Positions 10,781-23,862 of a DNA stretch of 64,000 nucleotides are shown in pieces (position 1 is the stretch's first letter; every line of letters begins with the position of its first letter). The translations under genes were made by a program, and so were the position numbers. This stretch comes from Antedon bifida (lineage: Eukaryota; Echinodermata; Crinoidea; Comatulida; Antedonidae): NCBI GenBank assembly GCA_963402885.1, contig OY727093.1, positions 10,675,501 through 10,739,500 of the forward strand. Reading direction: 5' to 3'. The notes under the pieces were generated by a model. That model did not search any database. It worked only from the letters and a program-made list of their open reading frames with translations, and was not told the DNA's origin.

Positions 10781-13700
10781 TATAAAAGGCACGAAGTACG
10801 AAAAGTGCATGATTTCCGGATTTAAAGTAAAACGGGAACGTCATGAATACGTGAGTATCACGCAGATTAAAAAAAATTTAAACGCAAGAAACGTGCATTT
10901 AGTATAACGAACAAATTCCATTATTGTACATAATTCCTTCACGTTCAATCTTGAATGATTTGCATAGTTTTAAGCAGAAATTACAATTTATTTTATGGAT
11001 TTAGGGCCTATTCCTCGCGGGTTACTCTTAATCATGTTTCCCGCTATCTTTTTGCCTGCTTGTTTTATACGGTACTTCTTTATTATTGCAATTATGCAAA
11101 TTACTTTTCCTCGATACACTGTTGTACATACACATTATGGCGTTCTTTCTCTGTACTTTTAAACTGTAAAACAGTGCTGTGATCCACGTGAACGTTATCA
11201 ATAACATAGCGTAATTAGAAAACAAATTACGAAGATAATCAAAACTATAAAACTATATGTTACGAAAGAACTTATATTGGATGTAAACGTTACTTCACGG
11301 ATTACCTATTTGAAATCATCTCATGTCTATTTGCAATTTTTGAAATGTTAGAAATATCGTGCGGATTTATATAGAAGATAATAATATTATTACATAATCC
11401 GCGCAATAAATACATTACTTATTTACTGGAACCCTCTTGATAATTTCTTAAAGAAGTTCAAGATTGCCTCCTTCATGAGCACAGTACATATACGACACAT
11501 TAAAATCCGATAAGCGTGAAGAATAATGTATGAAATCAAATACGTGATTTCTCTTAAATCACAGATGTATGATTATTTTTACTTCAATTCAATACACAAT
11601 CTCCCAACTCAATTTCGGGCAACGCTTGATTAATCATTAAGACATGTACTGTGTATAAAATACGAGACAAGCGAACCGATTGAAGCGGTATGGCAACGAT
11701 AATACGGTTCGTCAGCTTATTTGTAAATTGAATTTACGCATTACTTCTCCTAAAGCCATGAAATTACATGTGAACATTAAGGTCGAGGGTTCGTTTATTT
11801 TTTAAGGAAGAATATTCCGTAGTCAAATTGCACTACGATTTAACAGCATGATTATTTTGTTAATCATTTTGTTCAGGCGTGAATGCAATATACAAGGCTT
11901 TAATTAGTGGTATCGATTGATTTACTAAAACCCAATATTGGTTCATATCTCGTCTGTCACTCAATTCTTGTCTTTCAATTGGCGAGACGAAACCTCATTA
12001 TAGTACCAATAGTAACATAGAAGAACATACATCTAACTTCAATTATTGCATTTATTTTAAGAAAATATGATAACATATTGGCCAACATGAAATCAATACA
12101 ATTTGACAATCGGGATAGTTAACTTATTTACTTATCTCTGCTTTTGTTAAAAATTAAACTGAAACACGGTTCAATTGTTGACACATACATTATTAAGTTC
12201 ACATGTTTAGACAAATAATTCAGAGTATAAGGTACAGTCAACAACATCCATTGTCGTAATCAGAGAACCATATAATTAACTGAAATGTTCATTTGATTTA
12301 CAGTACGTAATTCCTCGTACGCACGCCTTCAGTAATTCGTCAATAACGTTATAGTTCTTAGACTTACATTCATTCATCTGTAATTTATAAACATTTCAGA
12401 AGTGATCACTACTTTAACTTCTTATTTTTATATATGTTTATAAAAAGAACCAACAGATTAGCCAGCGTATGGTCTGACATTGTTAAAAACGTATAAGATG
12501 ACATTTTCACAATACAAACAATAAATAAACATATATTTTGTTTGCAATAACACTTGTTATTATCTGCAAGCAATTAATGGAGTAGATCACATTTTCCATG
12601 AATGTGCTAAGTAAAATGAGTTTTGAATCGATAAGTAATAAATACTAACGATCAATGGTGTTTATATTGTTGAACGCATTTGAACTGTAAAACCAATCAA
12701 AGTATTTGTTATGTGACGTGTTTGAACTGGTGTTAGATTTTATAACATCTTAATATTTCCACGAATCTGTTATTATGTTTTTTTATGAATGTAAACAACA
12801 AAAGCAATAATAAGTATTGGTATTTATGGTATTGAACAAATTACGAACGATATTTAAAAATAATGTAACTTAATACATTTATTATTGGTTTGATATATTT
12901 CACCGTCTCTTCTGACAGTTAAAATCAAACATTGATTTAAACGATTAGGAAACAACTATAAATATCACTGCTCTTTATATAAACTTATTATTTGACCCAC
13001 GAAACGTAATCATTCCACAACGACCTTTACCCTAACAAGTTTAGCTGAACTTTGACCAAAAAGTGTATTCTTCAGAAATTGATCTTACTTGATAGGGGGA
13101 TTATGTCACTTAAGATTAACTATAAATCAGGATAAAGAATTCTTTTCCTGGATTATAAGAATACGATATAATGATCCAATAAAGTTAATGCTAACTTGAA
13201 TTTAAGTATGATCTAAATGTCTACATGCGAGTTATGTTAAAGTGGCACATTTGGCAAAATTCGACAAGTTTCTATTGATGATTTCAATCATTTTAAAGGT
13301 TTATCGTCGTATAAGTATCATCATAATAATCATCATTATCAAAAGCGTAGATTAGCTAGTTCGGCTGAGGAAGTGGGGAGGTGATCTGCATCGGAACAGA
13401 GCATATCACAAGCAAAGTACGATTCAGATGTAGAGACAGAAATTAATCAAATTGGATGTTTCAAATGCTCTCTATTAGTTTATTGGTGTCTCTTTCTAGT
13501 TGAAAAGCAGGTTTGTTGTCCAAGGCATTACCCTTTCAACCTCTTTCTATCTTTATATTATTCCTATCATTCTAAAATACTGAAAAAGGACATGAACATT
13601 TCTTGTTGATTGTTTTTTTGTATATATGTATACGAGTACACGGAGAAGAAACACTTATAATGTCACAGTGCAAATTCTACATGGTAGTTTGAAGAACATA

Positions 13701-13925
13701 GTGCGAGAAGCAAAGATAATACTTCTTTTCATTAGGTAATCCATCAACCTATACCTCGCTTAATCAACTCACCCTCAAATGTCAAATGTTTTATAATCTA
13801 TGATTTTGACTTTTAGTTTTGCAGCTGGCTTGTAAAGTGTATATCCGAATTGATAGTGTACACAAATGTGTGCCATCCATCAAACTGTGTTGATAATGAC
13901 AGTTCTTAACCCTAGTATTTATCAT
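10781..13925. other. Intergenic, no gene seen
   Basis: Long AT-rich region without a supported gene, RNA or repeat. Small ORFs near 10955-11182 (+) and 11028-11225 (-) are rich in C, Y, F and L with no domain and overlap each other. A short ATCATCATAATAATC run lies near 13318-13338. Confidence 0.5.
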
Positions 13926-14163
13926 AAAAGTATTAAGACGCGCTGCGATACCTAGGGCCTATTTAAAAAGTTTGTAACATCTGTAGGCGCCACCAACGTC
14001 TACTGTAGTAAAGTATTAAGATACACTACGATACCAAGGGCCTTAAAGTTTTACATGTAGGCGCCACCAACGCCTACTTGTAAAGTATTAAGATACAGTA
14101 CATTACGATACCTAGGGCCTTAAAAAAAGTTTTACATCTAGACGCCACCAACGTCCACCTTGT
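13926..14163. repeat. About 80-bp tandem repeat, three copies
   Basis: Three consecutive units start at about 13926, 14010 and 14081, each with AAAGTATTAAGA, then CGATACC(T/A)AGGGCCT, then TAGGCGCCACCAACGTCTAC. Unit lengths differ (about 84, 71 and 83 bp) through small indels. The array is non-coding and GC-richer than its flanks. Confidence 0.9.
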
Positions 14164-15413
14164 AATATTTCAAACAAAAACTCAAATTTCATTTATAAAC
14201 AATAAAAGGAATTTAGTGCAAAGGTAACATGGACAATCTCAGTGTTCAGGGTTATATTCATGTTCCTATATCATGAAATTAAAACAACGATACAATAAAT
14301 AAAATGACACTTAGAATGAAAGGTGATGAGTTAATTGTAGGTCTAATAAACACAGGAAATGGCGGTTTACAATAGATATCATCTTGAGCTTCGAGTATTA
14401 GTGATAAAGAAAAAGGAAGGTGCACATACACTATGCCAACAACTTTAGTAGTATCTAATAGTAGTATCTAATAGCGGAATAAAATCAATTTGAGAATATT
14501 GGCAAATGATCGTATTACTATTTTGACAATATAATATACATTAATTTCAGCTTTAATTGTCATCAACATATCAGCTTACTTATTTAAATGAGGTATACAT
14601 GGATAATAGAACTTCTACAATTTTATTTTTTATTGCTGATATCAAAGAATAGTTCAAATTTAGATTGATATTGGACCTACATTTCAGTATCATTGAATAT
14701 TAATTTAAATCTTCCTTTTTATAGATAGACATACATCATATCTATGCTATTCTAAATAGCAGCAGCTCTCCAGTTTGCAATTTCCTCCAAGGATTAGACT
14801 AAGTTTTAAAGGTTTTACAAAAGATCAATAATATTTGTGATTAACCACCGTAATTATTTCAATTTACCGGTTTGAAGAATGTTAGCTAGAATTTTAGTAA
14901 TTTGTTGTTTTCTTTTAAATCAACTGTGATGAAATAGCATTAATCATCTTACTCGACGTCGGAGTACCGTCTTTAGTTTAATTACATTTCATAATGTTTC
15001 ACACGTACCAGCGTCAATTAAATCTTATCTATATCTAATGCCGTATATTATTCTTGTTATATCGGAACTCTTCAAAATCACTGATTTGTAAAATTGTTCT
15101 TATATTTTTATATAGTAGTAATAGTTATCAATCAAGATAAACTAATGTCTTAAAATCGCAAGGTGCTTTGAAATACATTTTTTACACACACTGCAAACAC
15201 TACTGCAGTATTCGGTAAGTATACTCATGCAACTTCAGAATATGACAATTACCGGTACTTATTCTTAATAACTTCCTTAAAATATCATTCAACAGGGCTA
15301 GTTAGTATTTATACACATCTATTGCATCTAGTGCATCTATTTTTATTCATGGATAGTCACCGGTGTATTTTGGAGGTAAGATTATAAACGATAAATATCG
15401 GATAATTAAGCCC
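14164..15413. other. Intergenic, no gene seen
   Basis: AT-rich unique sequence. A 16-base word (GTAGTATCTAATAG) is tandemly doubled near 14448-14476. Nothing else is supported. Confidence 0.5.
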
Positions 15414-16248
15414 AACTCAAGAAGTCTAATAACTTAAGAGGTTCTACTCAAGAAGTTCAAAAGAACTCAAGAAGTTCTACTCAAGAAGTCCATTTCAAGA
15501 AATTTAAAAGAACTCATGAAGTTCTACTCAAGAAGTCCAAAAGAACTCATGAAGTTCTACTCATGAAGTCCATTTCAAGAAGTCCAAAATAATTCATGAA
15601 GTTCTACTCAAGAAGTCCATTTCAAGAAGTCCAACTCAAGAAGTCAATTTCAAGAAGTTCAAAAGAACTCATGAAGTTCTACTCAAGAAACCCATTTCAA
15701 AAAGTCTAAAAGAAGTCTATTTCAAGAAGTCCAAAAGAACTCATTAAGTTCTACTCAAGAAGTCCATTTTAAGAAGTCCAAAAGAACTCATGAAGTTCTA
15801 CTCAAGAAGTTCATTTCAAGAAGTTCAAAATAACTCATAAAGTTCTACTCAAGAGGTCCATTTCAAGAAGTCCAAAGAACTCATAAAGTTCTACTCAAGA
15901 AGTTCAAAAGAACTCATGAAGTTCTACTCAAGAAATCCATTTTCAAAAAGTCCAAAAGAACTTATGAAGTTCTACTCAAGAAGTCCATTTAAAGAAGTCC
16001 AAAAGAACTTATTAAGTTCTACTCAAGAAGTCCATTTTAAGAAGTCCAAAAGAACTCATGAAGTTCTACTCAAGAAGTCCATTTCAAAAAGTCCAAAAGA
16101 ACTTATGAAGTTCTACTCAAGAAGTCCAAGAGAACTCATGAAGTTATACTCAAGAGGTTCATTTCAAGAAGTCCAAAGAACACATGAAGTTCTACTTCAG
16201 AAGTTCAACAAGTAGTCCAATTCAAAAAGTCCAACTCATGAAACCCAA
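15414..16248. repeat. Complex minisatellite, ~33/47-bp units
   Basis: 835 bp built from three interleaved words: CTCAAGAAGTCCATTTC, AAGAAGTCCAAAAG and AACTCATGAAGTTCTACTC. Spacing between successive GTTCTACTC words alternates mainly between 33 and 47 bases, showing higher-order units assembled from a ~14-bp AAGAAGTCC monomer. A 99-codon frame rich in S, K, E and F (15916-16215) runs through it. It is a by-product of the array: neighbouring units carry stops and frame slips and there is no start context. Confidence 0.9.
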
Positions 16249-18983
16249 CTAGCTAATTTCAGCATAATATACATGGTCTTCCACAAAATATTCCTCATTG
16301 AGAATTACTTGGCTGCCAAGTGTTTAAAACTATTTAAAGTTTAATTACAGATATAGATTATTATTATTTGTCACGCCTATGTGCTAATTTTTTCAAAAAT
16401 AATCAGCAATATAATTGGTAAACATATAATTGTTTGATGAATAATATCTTTAAATAGCAACTTCATTTAGCCTGGATCCCAAAGGAAATGGTAAATCTGA
16501 ATTTAAATTTATCAAATACGTATTAAACTTATTGTTAATTCATAGCATCATGACAGATAAAGGTTGGCTGGTTCTCTCACTTTGCGTTTGACTATACAGT
16601 ATTATAGAATCACAAGTATGGCATAATTAGCAACAAGCCTCTAGAATGCCCTTTTCTTAAAATTACTTAATACACACGCGTCAAAAAGACAATTCCGTCA
16701 GTCATTATTTTAGTCCTACGACTGTATAATAATTACTATAGTATTTAGGTTCATAAGTTCAGTTAAATTATAATAATTAAGTTACGAACGTATTATAGTA
16801 CCTTGAGTGATATGTGCTATTGGAATTCGGTTAGTGATTACTTACTATTTCATACGCAATGGACGCGTTCGCTCTGAGCAAATATAAAAAAGCTCAATCT
16901 ATGTTGAAAGTTTTATGAACAAAAATGCAATTAATCACAGTTTCAATTTGCAATTATAATGTCAAGTACAGTGATCGATGATCGTACTGGAGGTACGTAG
17001 TATAATATGCCTGTAGCATCAATATGGTCATGTAAGTGACTCAATAGTCTGTTACAATTTCTATGAAAATGTAATTATAAAGAATAGTTTTGTAAACAGA
17101 CACCATAAACCACACTCTTCCTAGTCTTTTTGACGATTTGATAGATTAGATAAAGACCTGGCCTTAATACACCTTTTATAAGACATTAATTCATAGAAAT
17201 GTTTAAAATTTCTGTTCAGTATCCAAATTGTACGAAACAGAAATAATACCATATTAGGCTGAAACTGACACAACCCGAAAATGAGAAACCTTTTACAGAT
17301 TCTGTACTCGTACCAGGGAAAAGTAAAATTGTTTAATTTTACTCTTCCTGGCTCTTACAATAACCGTGGATACCTTTCCTCAGGGTATTTTAAACTCTAA
17401 AAGAAATCCATGCAGATAATTTCAGATTATGTCGGTGTATTATTAAATCACACAAAAACACGGATTACGAACCATCAAACGTCATACGTGTTATCACATT
17501 GATTTTCATTGCCAGTCGGTAACACAGTAAGCGAATCAATAATCATTATAGATTAAAATATAAGTTGACAAGTTAATCATATCTAGCTGCTTTTAGGCAC
17601 CTCCGTACCCACTGGCTTCCGGATCTAACAGATTTGGATTTGTCCATGGTGGTTACAAAATGGTAGAGGGCGCACTATAAACCTAACTCGAGCGGCGCGG
17701 TACACGCATAAAAAGCGGTTTAAAAACATCGATTAACCATCATAAATAGATTGTATAGATTATATACGTTATACTATTGTATAATGACAGTGTCATGGAT
17801 TTGGCTTGACAACAATTCCATATTATGTATTAATAAATCAAAAGTGAAATTATGTTTCGCAGGTAAAGAAAATGATATGTACATCAGAGACAAATTATTG
17901 TTTTCAAATATGTCAAGGTTTGTGTTCCAGTGTTCTTAATTGGAAGTAGACATTGCTTAGTAGGCGGAATCGGATATTATCTTACCAAGGTATACTGTGT
18001 GATTCGGAAGCAAATACAGTTATTACACATACACCTAAACACCTGTTCTCGTATCTTAATGGCGCTATTTTGAGCTGGTTGAAGAGTACAGAGTGGTTTT
18101 TTTTGTAATACAGTATCACGAACTTGTGTAAAAACAATCAATGTTGATTGAACGAGTTGTGCTGTACATCAGTCTCGTGTCTAAATAAAGTTTATATATA
18201 TACACATGCGTACGTGACAGACGACTTATATGAACATATTGCATAATTATCATTAAAAATACGTTATTCATTCAGTAATTACTTTGTTATCATATATCTT
18301 TCAATACCGTAATTTAAATATCAAATTTAGATTTAGATAATTGTCTTTTAATTAATTCACCCTAATATTAGTACACGACATATATAGGATTTCAAATATA
18401 TGAAAATCACATTTATATCTAGATGTTTACTATCTTTCAAGCGAAAAAAATAGTATTAAATACAACAACACATAATTCATTCTAAGCGCCAATTAACTGA
18501 TCCATTTAATAATAGGCATGAATCCGGTGGGACTACTTTTTACCCATTTTTAGGATCTACGGAATTATATCCATTTCATATCGCGTATATGCATTTGAAA
18601 CATTACTGGGTAATTTACAATAAATAACAACAAATAACGCCATTCCACAAATAATTACATTAACAACTGTTTATCTTAGGTATTTTTAGTAAAAACAAAC
18701 ATATTTTAAAACACTTATGAGCAAATAACAGATTCAATATTACATAGCTTAGTACCATAAAACACAACAAGTAAGTGCTTGCTTAGATGGTTTTAAGTGC
18801 GATAGGTACGATGCTTAAACCGTGTCTTGAGAGAATCACTTAGCAGTGATTGTTCATGTTCATTTTAGACAACAGAGAGTACTTAATGTGAATCTAACAT
18901 AAAGTGAATCCATTACATATCAGTGATTTACAAGTTTACATTCAATTTGGGGATTATGGATTCTGTCTAAATGATAATGTGAC
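16249..18983. other. Intergenic; one GC-richer patch
   Basis: Mostly unique AT-rich DNA. A GC-richer patch at about 17595-17720 contains an AGAGGGCGC word (17665-17673), CGAGCGGCGCGG and a GTCCATGGTGG motif. It could be a regulatory site or small first exon, but no splice signals or frame support that. The 62-codon frame at 17751-17939 is not recognisable. Confidence 0.4.
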
Positions 18984-19175
18984 ATGGGTGACGATGTTCC
19001 TCTCATAAACCCATCTTCTGCGACTTATGCTCGCAGAATCAAAACGCTCTTAATTTCGATTGATATTAATTTTAAAAAAGCACATGAAGAAATTGAACAA
19101 TTCTTATTTAGTTCAGCAGCATTGAGAGGAAACAGTCCTTGGTTGCTAAGGTTTCTAAATCGGTCACTGGCTTAA
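18984..19175 (+). CDS. Short ORF, unknown, possibly real
   Basis: A 63-codon frame begins ATGGGTGACGATGTTCC (the stop codon TGA overlaps its first bases upstream) and ends TAA. The translation starts MGDDVPLINPSSATYARR and continues with an amphipathic stretch (KKAHEEIEQFLF) and ends LLRFLNRSLA. Codon choice and residue balance look more protein-like than in most small frames of this AT-rich region. I recognise no domain and see no signal peptide or membrane span. It could be a short exon, a small protein or chance; repeat family E starts about 155 bp downstream. Confidence 0.25.
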   Translation: MGDDVPLINPSSATYARRIKTLLISIDINFKKAHEEIEQFLFSSAALRGNSPWLLRFLNRSLA

Positions 19176-19330
19176 GACTGGATCAACAGACAAAAGATGA
19201 ATCAAGATATACTATCTGATGTACGTGAATGTTTCATGCAGAATTATACTGTTGTTAGGACAATAAGAATTAGTAGCAATGCAATTAGCATTGGTCTACC
19301 GATTATTTTCCACCGTAATTTATCATTTAG

Positions 19331-19487
19331 TCTGGATTCGCAGACGGAGTTCTGACTTAATATTAGTTAAAATATAAATATTTTGGCACATATGGCGTTT
19401 CATACGTGTACTTTTGAGCTTGTATTTCAGACAAACATTGAAAATCCTCGAAATAACTACAGATTTGGGGCAAGTCTATTTATCATT
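19331..19487 (-). repeat. Dispersed repeat family E, copy 2
   Basis: Read on the minus strand this copy runs from GACTTGCCCCAAATCTGTA through GTTTGTCTGAA and ACGTATGAAACGCCATATGTG to CTCCGTCTGCGAATCCAGACTA. It is inverted relative to copy 3 at 20882-21061; the two face outwards with CCAGACTA at the outer edges, about 1.73 kb apart. They are either independent insertions or the terminal inverted repeats of one element. Confidence 0.75.
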
Positions 19488-19560
19488 GTGTAAAGTGGTG
19501 AAAAACACACACGTCTGTACCAGACTAGCATGTGAGCATTCAGAGTATTATAATATTTAA

Positions 19561-19681
19561 AGCTCTGTCCACACTATCAAACTAGTTTGACAAAAAAGTG
19601 TGATGTGCCCAAATATGTTAGTGATATGACATCATCATCACATTTTTTGGTCACATAAAGTTTGATAGTGTAGACAGAGCT
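19561..19681. mobile_element. MITE family A, copy 2
   Basis: Ends AGCTCTGTCCACACTATCAA and GTTTGATAGTGTAGACAGAGC form an almost complete inverted repeat. The middle retains GTGATGTGCCCAAATATG and GATATGACATCATC, but the inverse half has lost the ATATGGGC block present in copies 1 and 4. Length is ~121 bp and it is non-coding. It lies between the inverted pair of family E copies. Confidence 0.85.
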
Positions 19682-20881
19682 TAAGTTAAGAAGTTATCAT
19701 CCAAATGCCAATTACATAATGCATTAAATATAGGTATAACATTCATCGACATCGATTACAGGAAAAACTCATCATTCAAGCGTCTGGTGAATATCGTAAC
19801 TCTGTACCTGTAAGTTTAGAATAATGATTATACTATTCAAAGAATAAGTTATTTTGGTTATTGATATCGAGTATAAGGTTTCGACGATGATATTGTGCCA
19901 TTGACTGCGTAATAACACTTGATCTTTAGTGTACATTACCCAGGTGTTTTTTACATGATATATCAATAATATATTCTTCTTCTCTTTTATTATTAAATGT
20001 CATTTAAATTCTGGGGTTTCTTCCTTGAAATAACATTGTGCCTATAAAGACGTGTCTTAATCTTTAATTGCATTTCTTCATGATTGCCCAGTAAATGTAT
20101 TTTTTATTACCATGCCTCAGAATATTAGTTTTTATAGAAAGGTTAAGTAGTCATATTAAAATTTAGTACATTTTCATGTTTATTTTTTATGAAGAATTCG
20201 CATCAAATTGAATTGTTGTCCATCCGTTAAAACTCATTCATTGGTCAAAATCAATTTCAATAACAGTAAATGCGACAAGAATAAGAAATGATTACAAGAA
20301 ATGCATATGTGCAGTAAATGGAACTGAAAATATTAATAAAGGTTGGCGACGTCTTATAAAAGATAATAAAGAGGTGAGAAATGGTATAAAACTTCAATAA
20401 CATTTCATTTGAAAAACAGAAAAGGCATTGGATAAAAGATTATAGTTTTATTAGGCCTATAAACTGTTTTAAACACAATTTTTTGACACAATCGAAATTA
20501 GTAGGGCCTACCGTATAATGGAAAATATCAGAATTAATATATTTCGCCAAAATACTAATAATCTATTATTAGATATTTAAAAACGCCATGCATTCATTAA
20601 TTATGCTTTCAAATGATTTATTCAGGTATTTTTATATAATGAACGAATATGACATATTTGTCTACCAGATTGGAGTGAACAAAATGTTATGGGATTTCAT
20701 AATGAATAAATGATAGACCATAGATGATAATACTAAATAATAAATAGAATTATAATTTAGGTGAATTTTATTACACATTGCAGGTAACATAATTTAGAAT
20801 TTGTAATAATGACAAAATTGAAGAAAAGAAAGATCGCACGATAGGCTAGTATTATAATGATTTCATTGTACTCATAAATCA
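19682..20881. other. Spacer between family E copies
   Basis: About 1.2 kb of AT-rich DNA between the MITE A copy and the second family E copy. No transposase frame is visible: the longest frame is 64 codons on the minus strand (19772-19966) without motifs. If the E copies are termini of one element, this interior is non-autonomous. Confidence 0.5.
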
Positions 20882-21061
20882 TAGACTCGTCCCAAGTCTG
20901 TATTTATTGTCTTTTTTATGTTAGTTCACCATTCGACGTTTCGATTTTTGTCTGAAAAGTTTACAAGCTCAAGTATAATACGTATGAAACGCCATATGTG
21001 CGAAAATATTTTTCTTTTTACTAATATTAAGTCAAAACTCCGTCTGGAACCCAGACTATCA
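20882..21061 (+). repeat. Dispersed repeat family E, copy 3
   Basis: The longest copy (~180 bp): AGACTCGTCCCAAGTCTGTA, TTATTGTCTTTTTTATGT, CGATTTTTGTCTGAAAAG, the core ACGTATGAAACGCCATATGTG, then ACTAATATTAAGTC and CTCCGTCTGGAACCCAGACTA. It shares every block with copy 1 plus an extra ~30-bp segment. Non-coding. Confidence 0.75.
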
Positions 21062-21404
21062 TAAATAAAACGTCTCCCTGAATACACGCAATGTATAAGA
21101 GCACACACGCACGATTTTACGAGTCATCTTTCTTGAGTCAATATACTCAGGATCAGTAATGTATTTAAACAGTATAATTATATCCTTTCTGGATATACTG
21201 TACTGCAAACCTATACTTGTAACTTAACTTGTTCTTTTTGTACTAAGTCTTTATTTATCTTTTTATCAAAATCAATACTGGATTTCAGTAATCAGGTAAA
21301 AGAAAAAAATCTGTTTTACATTGTGATCCTGCCTTAGATACAAAGAACAAATTGAAAAGAAATGAGATCGATATTTCTGTAAAGGAAGTAATTGTTTTAT
21401 TCTA

Positions 21405-21545
21405 TTCTATAAAAGTTTTTATATGGCGCCCTATAAAGTACAGAGCGCCTACCAATACTAGTAGTTAATTAAAAAGAAAAGTTTTAAGTTGACGCTTAAA
21501 TTAGAGGTGCCGACGAGTTCATTTACTAAGGGTATAGCGGGGTAT
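21405..21545 (-). mobile_element. LINE 3' end, degenerate (CR1/L2-like)
   Basis: On the minus strand 21500-21465 encodes FKRQLKTFLFN followed by a stop, the extreme C-terminus of a non-LTR reverse transcriptase. Upstream codons are degenerate and out of frame. The following 3' UTR contains GGCGCTCTGTACTTTATAGGGCGCCATAT-like agcgct motifs as in the fragment at 52775-52965, ending in AT-rich sequence. It is a short 5'-truncated copy. Confidence 0.7.
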
Positions 21546-23130
21546 TGTTATATTTATATTCATATGAACAGTTTTATACCCCAAAGGCATGCCCAGTTAG
21601 GAACGATATATATTATTTATATAATATTTTAGTCTTTATTTGTCACAATTATTAATATGCATAAAACAATGTGATTACATTGTTTCTAATAATTACAGTA
21701 CCTTATAGTCTTAGAAAATATATGCTCGTAATTTGAGCTAATTGACTAAGCAGCATTAATTTATCTAAATGACATTAATAATCAAGTCGACAGTCGGTAC
21801 CCAAGTTCTAATTTCATGAATACTCACGTCATGCTAAACTAGGTCATTGATTTAATATCGATTAATTAATGATAACGATTAGAAATCTATGACAAACGTA
21901 TAGCTATACTAATCGGTGGTTCACATAAATCCAATTCATTCAATCTGGAGGCTATCGTGTAAATAGAACTCCGTATCAATAATAACAAAAGTTTAAAAAT
22001 ACATGTCGCAATGACATCTGTTTTGTCATTACTTACAAAAGAAGAATTATGTGTTTTCGGAGGTGTTTCACTGCGCATGGCTAAAAGCTTTGCCGTCAGA
22101 AGATAATCAAGGTGTTAGAGATGACACAAAGTGTCTATTCTGAACCCAAAGGCTGTGTTTAGCCTCTGATCTTATTAAACCGCCTGTCGCGTTAAATCTA
22201 TAGTCACATTCCGTACTTATGAAGAATCACATTTCACGCGTAAAATATGCGCATTCGATAATTAAAATATTGATAAATGCGCACTGCTTTCCACAAATAC
22301 TGAATTATTATACATTTTAATAAAACATGCGATTACATGCATGCAGAACATTTTAAATGACACTTTGGTATGTTTGAAGTATCATAGAAAGCTGCTACGA
22401 GTGTTTCCACGCACACAAGTACCGCTCTCGAACGATCAAGTCATGTGAAACGATTATTCCTGTCATAATCTAAGCACCGCTTTTCAATAATTCAAATCAA
22501 GGAAGAAGAGTAATTAGTCTTCCCTGATTAAAATAATGTTTTTGCTGCTGCATTATCTTTGATTATGGAGGATTCATACATACATTTATGTATATCTTTC
22601 AATATTAATAATTAAAGTAACATTTAAAAAAAAATGCTTTTTAGCCCACAAAAATGAATCTCTAAAAGAGCAAAGGTGACATTCTGTAACTAAAAGGATG
22701 ACGCTTATGAAGATTTAGAGACTTGCTGTACTACTACTTACAGAAATTAGTGATAAAGTGATTTAGAAAGAAACGAAACTTTTAGTTAATCATTTAGAGA
22801 CGTAAATCACACCTTAATATCCCAGTTTTTTTATGCATTTGTATAATTATCATGTACCGTACTTTTCGGTATAGTGACCTTATAACCAAAAAAAAAATTG
22901 ATTGGTTTTAGGTTGTACATTTCCAGACAATACAATTTATGTGAACTTAACTTCTTTGTACGCCCACTAAACACATCAACAACAAGGAAAAAAGTCTCAG
23001 TACAGTCCTAGTACACATAAATGATAATCGTTGAAGAATTAATACAAGAAGGTATAGGAATTTATGACAGCTAAATCGGCGCATCTTGAAGATCTTTTCT
23101 GAATGGTCGAATAATGAAACGATTAACTAT
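21546..23130. other. Intergenic, no gene seen
   Basis: AT-rich unique sequence with an even spread of short random frames. No RNA gene, repeat or exon is supported. Confidence 0.5.
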
Positions 23131-23288
23131 AGAGGGCGCATGGCGGCGTTCTATTCGCCATGGTTTATTAGCCTTGTAGTATTAAATGTGTTAGCACTGC
23201 ACAGTACTGTCAGTTACGCGATGGACTGACCACGGACTGACACGGACGTCTGGCCTATGTCTTAACTACAACTGCTTAATAACCTAGG
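23131..23288 (+). promoter_or_regulatory. GC-rich patch, possible first exon
   Basis: The patch starts with AGAGGGCGC (23131-23139), continues with GGCGGCGTTC and CGCCATGG and a cluster of GGACTGAC repeats with several CpGs, and ends at AACCTAG|GTAAGC, a good splice donor (break after about 23287). This is the layout of a short non-coding first exon with promoter. No TATA box or downstream coding exon was found, so the call is tentative. Confidence 0.3.
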
Positions 23289-23862
23289 TAAGCATATATA
23301 TGTTATGTTTAATCTTACATTTTTAGACAACGGGAATGAAATTTTCTTAAATCGATGCACGGTCGCAGAAATTACATTTATAATCGTTGATTACATTTAG
23401 GTTGTATTTAGGCCTACGTACATTGCCAAATCATTATTTCAGCCAACTGGTTAATATACGGTAGGAGTAAACAAATGTGAATTTTTCATTACAGTGTGAG
23501 CGTGTGTCTAACACTTTTATTTAAATTACAAAAGGTTAAATACCCTGAAGGCAATGCAAGGCAATAAAATAATATCTAGTTTCTTATAACCGGTGTCAGA
23601 ATACGGTCAATTTGTTAATATTATTAGGTGTACGCATCATAATTGCGTCGAAAATAAAAGTAATAATAATAATAATATACATAATATTGTATCCAATATA
23701 ATATCCGATATATAATATAACCACGACAACTGTGTATCATGATTTTTAATAATTTAGAAGTGAGGTAAATAGTATTACCATAACATGTTAAACCTTTCTA
23801 ATAATAACGTACCGTATCACTGTAAACTGTACATGCAGGTCTATGTTACAAATATTCAATGG

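Noticed and set aside
15916-16215. 99-residue Ser/Lys-rich frame
   Set aside because: It lies entirely within the AAGAAGTCC minisatellite and is not kept open in neighbouring units.
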